Source: Methanospirillum sp.
GTDB lineage: Archaea > Halobacteriota > Methanomicrobia > Methanomicrobiales > Methanospirillaceae
Assembly (NCBI GenBank): GCA_028695895.1
Contig: JAQVIE010000082.1
Span: forward strand, 1-6,202
Direction of reading: 5' to 3'
DNA length: 6,202 nucleotides
Shown here piece by piece: positions 5,818-6,202 of the stretch. Every line of letters starts with the position of its first letter. Positions within the stretch are counted from its first letter, which is position 1. The notes below the pieces were generated by a model. That model was not told where the DNA came from, did no database searches, and saw only the letters and a list, made by a program, of their open reading frames with translations. The position numbers and the translations under genes are program-made.

Positions 5818-5901
5818 ATGAAAGAGATAAAAGAACGGAGAGAAAATTTTGTACGGGGGGTGAAATATTATTACAGAAATTTTCAGATCTTACCAAAATA
5901 G
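5818..5901 (+). CDS. Possible 27-residue basic microprotein
   Basis: ATG 5818 to TAG 5901 encodes a 27-residue, strongly basic peptide (11 Lys/Arg) with a charged N-terminal half beginning MKEIKERREN and an aromatic VKYYYRNF segment. It starts about 10-13 bases after the start site predicted from the strong TATA box at 5777. A weak AGGGA (5811-5815) lies close before the ATG. It resembles no family I recognise. An in-frame upstream ATG is absent; the ATG at 5801 yields only six codons. The frame may be fortuitous. Confidence 0.3.
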   Translation: MKEIKERRENFVRGVKYYYRNFQILPK

Positions 5902-5917
5902 ATTATTGAATATCATA

Positions 5918-6137
5918 TTAAAGGCCAGGTGCTTTTCGTACTTGTTCAGGTGTGTAGACACAATCAGCCTGAATGTCTTCTTTCACTTCAGATATATCTT
6001 TCAAATAGACCTCAGATAACATGCCATCAAGATTACACTTTTTCCTGACTTAAGCTGGCATAGCCATAATCTGGCTTTGTGAAAAAATCAAAATATGTAT
6101 CCCGGCTTTGTTGGTTTATGATTCTTTCAAAAAAAAT
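5918..6137 (-). pseudogene. Frameshifted, start-less remnant of a protein gene
   Basis: On the minus strand two adjoining frames read like real protein. The first runs from about 6137 to a TAA at 6033-6035 and includes SRDTYFDFFTKPDYGYASL. The second continues as CNLDGMLSEVYLKDISEV and ends at a TAA at 5918-5920. Removing one A from the five-A run at 6039-6043 (minus strand) joins them into one frame of about 70 codons. No ATG, GTG or TTG opens the upstream part before the stop near 6138-6140, so the gene is also truncated at its 5' end. The ATG at 6022 could still open a 34-codon ORF. I do not recognise the family. The remnant lies directly downstream of a tRNA 3' end, a common place for debris of integrated elements. 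Confidence 0.45.
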
Positions 6138-6144
6138 TTAAAAA
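6129..6144 (-). terminator. T-tract terminator after the tRNA gene
   Basis: Read on the minus strand, TTTTT, AAA and then eight T residues begin 34 bases after the tRNA 3' end. This is a typical archaeal poly-T termination signal for the tRNA transcript. Confidence 0.5.
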
Positions 6145-6177
6145 GTTTCCGGATGAGCGTTAAACCGTTACAATAAG

Positions 6178-6202
6178 CGCCCCGGCTGGGACTTGAACCC
6201 AG
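6178..6202 (-). tRNA. 3' end of a tRNA gene cut by the window edge
   Basis: On the minus strand the sequence shows the T-arm CTGGG-TTCAAGT-CCCAG (6202-6186) with the conserved TTC, then the seven-base 3' acceptor strand CCGGGGC (6185-6179) and discriminator G (6178). CCA is not encoded, because the next bases are CTT. The 5' acceptor strand should read GCCCCGG. The anticodon lies outside the window, so identity cannot be read. A G discriminator in archaea fits Ser, Asn or Asp. Confidence 0.85.

Noticed and set aside
1..6202. CRISPR array, insertion sequence or prophage module
   Set aside because: No regularly spaced repeats, no transposase or integrase motifs and no terminal inverted repeats were seen. 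Only the small remnant beside the tRNA hints at past mobility.

Overview
The window reads as chromosomal DNA of a methanogenic archaeon, most likely of the Methanomicrobiales and possibly Methanospirillum-like. The evidence is archaeal TATA boxes, mostly weak or absent Shine-Dalgarno sites, a tRNA without an encoded CCA, a box H/ACA guide RNA candidate, and a protein set (UPF0316/DUF2179, single-domain UspA, DUF4349 lipoprotein, archaeal dihydroorotase, rubredoxin-fused PoxB-like enzyme) that fits these methanogens. The genus is an inference.

Layout. Positions 2-100 hold the C-terminal end of a + strand gene, seven bases from the convergent end of a UPF0316-type membrane protein gene (108-710, -). 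A divergent intergenic region (711-918) with a palindromic TATA box leads to a UspA-type gene (919-1362, +). That gene ends at a textbook hairpin plus T-tract (1371-1405). A DUF4349 lipoprotein (1430-2305, +) and dihydroorotase (2334-3632, +) follow with a 28-base gap and may be co-transcribed.

The 250 bases between pyrC and the next gene are not empty. They fold by eye into two consecutive hairpins, each with a lower stem, a guide pocket, an upper stem, a kink-turn signature (U-U plus tandem G-A) and an ACA box. This is the architecture of an archaeal H/ACA pseudouridylation guide RNA. The pockets are complementary to 23S rRNA around E. coli position 2586 (peptidyl transferase centre) and around 1915 (helix 69), sites I recall as Cbf5-dependent pseudouridines in haloarchaea. 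This is the most interesting item in the window.

A large minus-strand gene (3883-5658) encodes a rubredoxin domain fused to a PoxB-like thiamine-diphosphate enzyme that lacks the PoxB C-terminal membrane-binding tail. The last 540 bases hold a strong TATA box with a possible 27-residue microprotein, a decayed frameshifted gene remnant on the minus strand, and the 3' end of a tRNA gene entering from the right edge (minus strand).

The genes do not form one pathway. pyrC serves pyrimidine synthesis, the guide RNA serves ribosome maturation, UspA and the two envelope proteins are stress or membrane functions, and the rubredoxin fusion is probably a pyruvate-type oxidative decarboxylase using rubredoxin in electron transfer.
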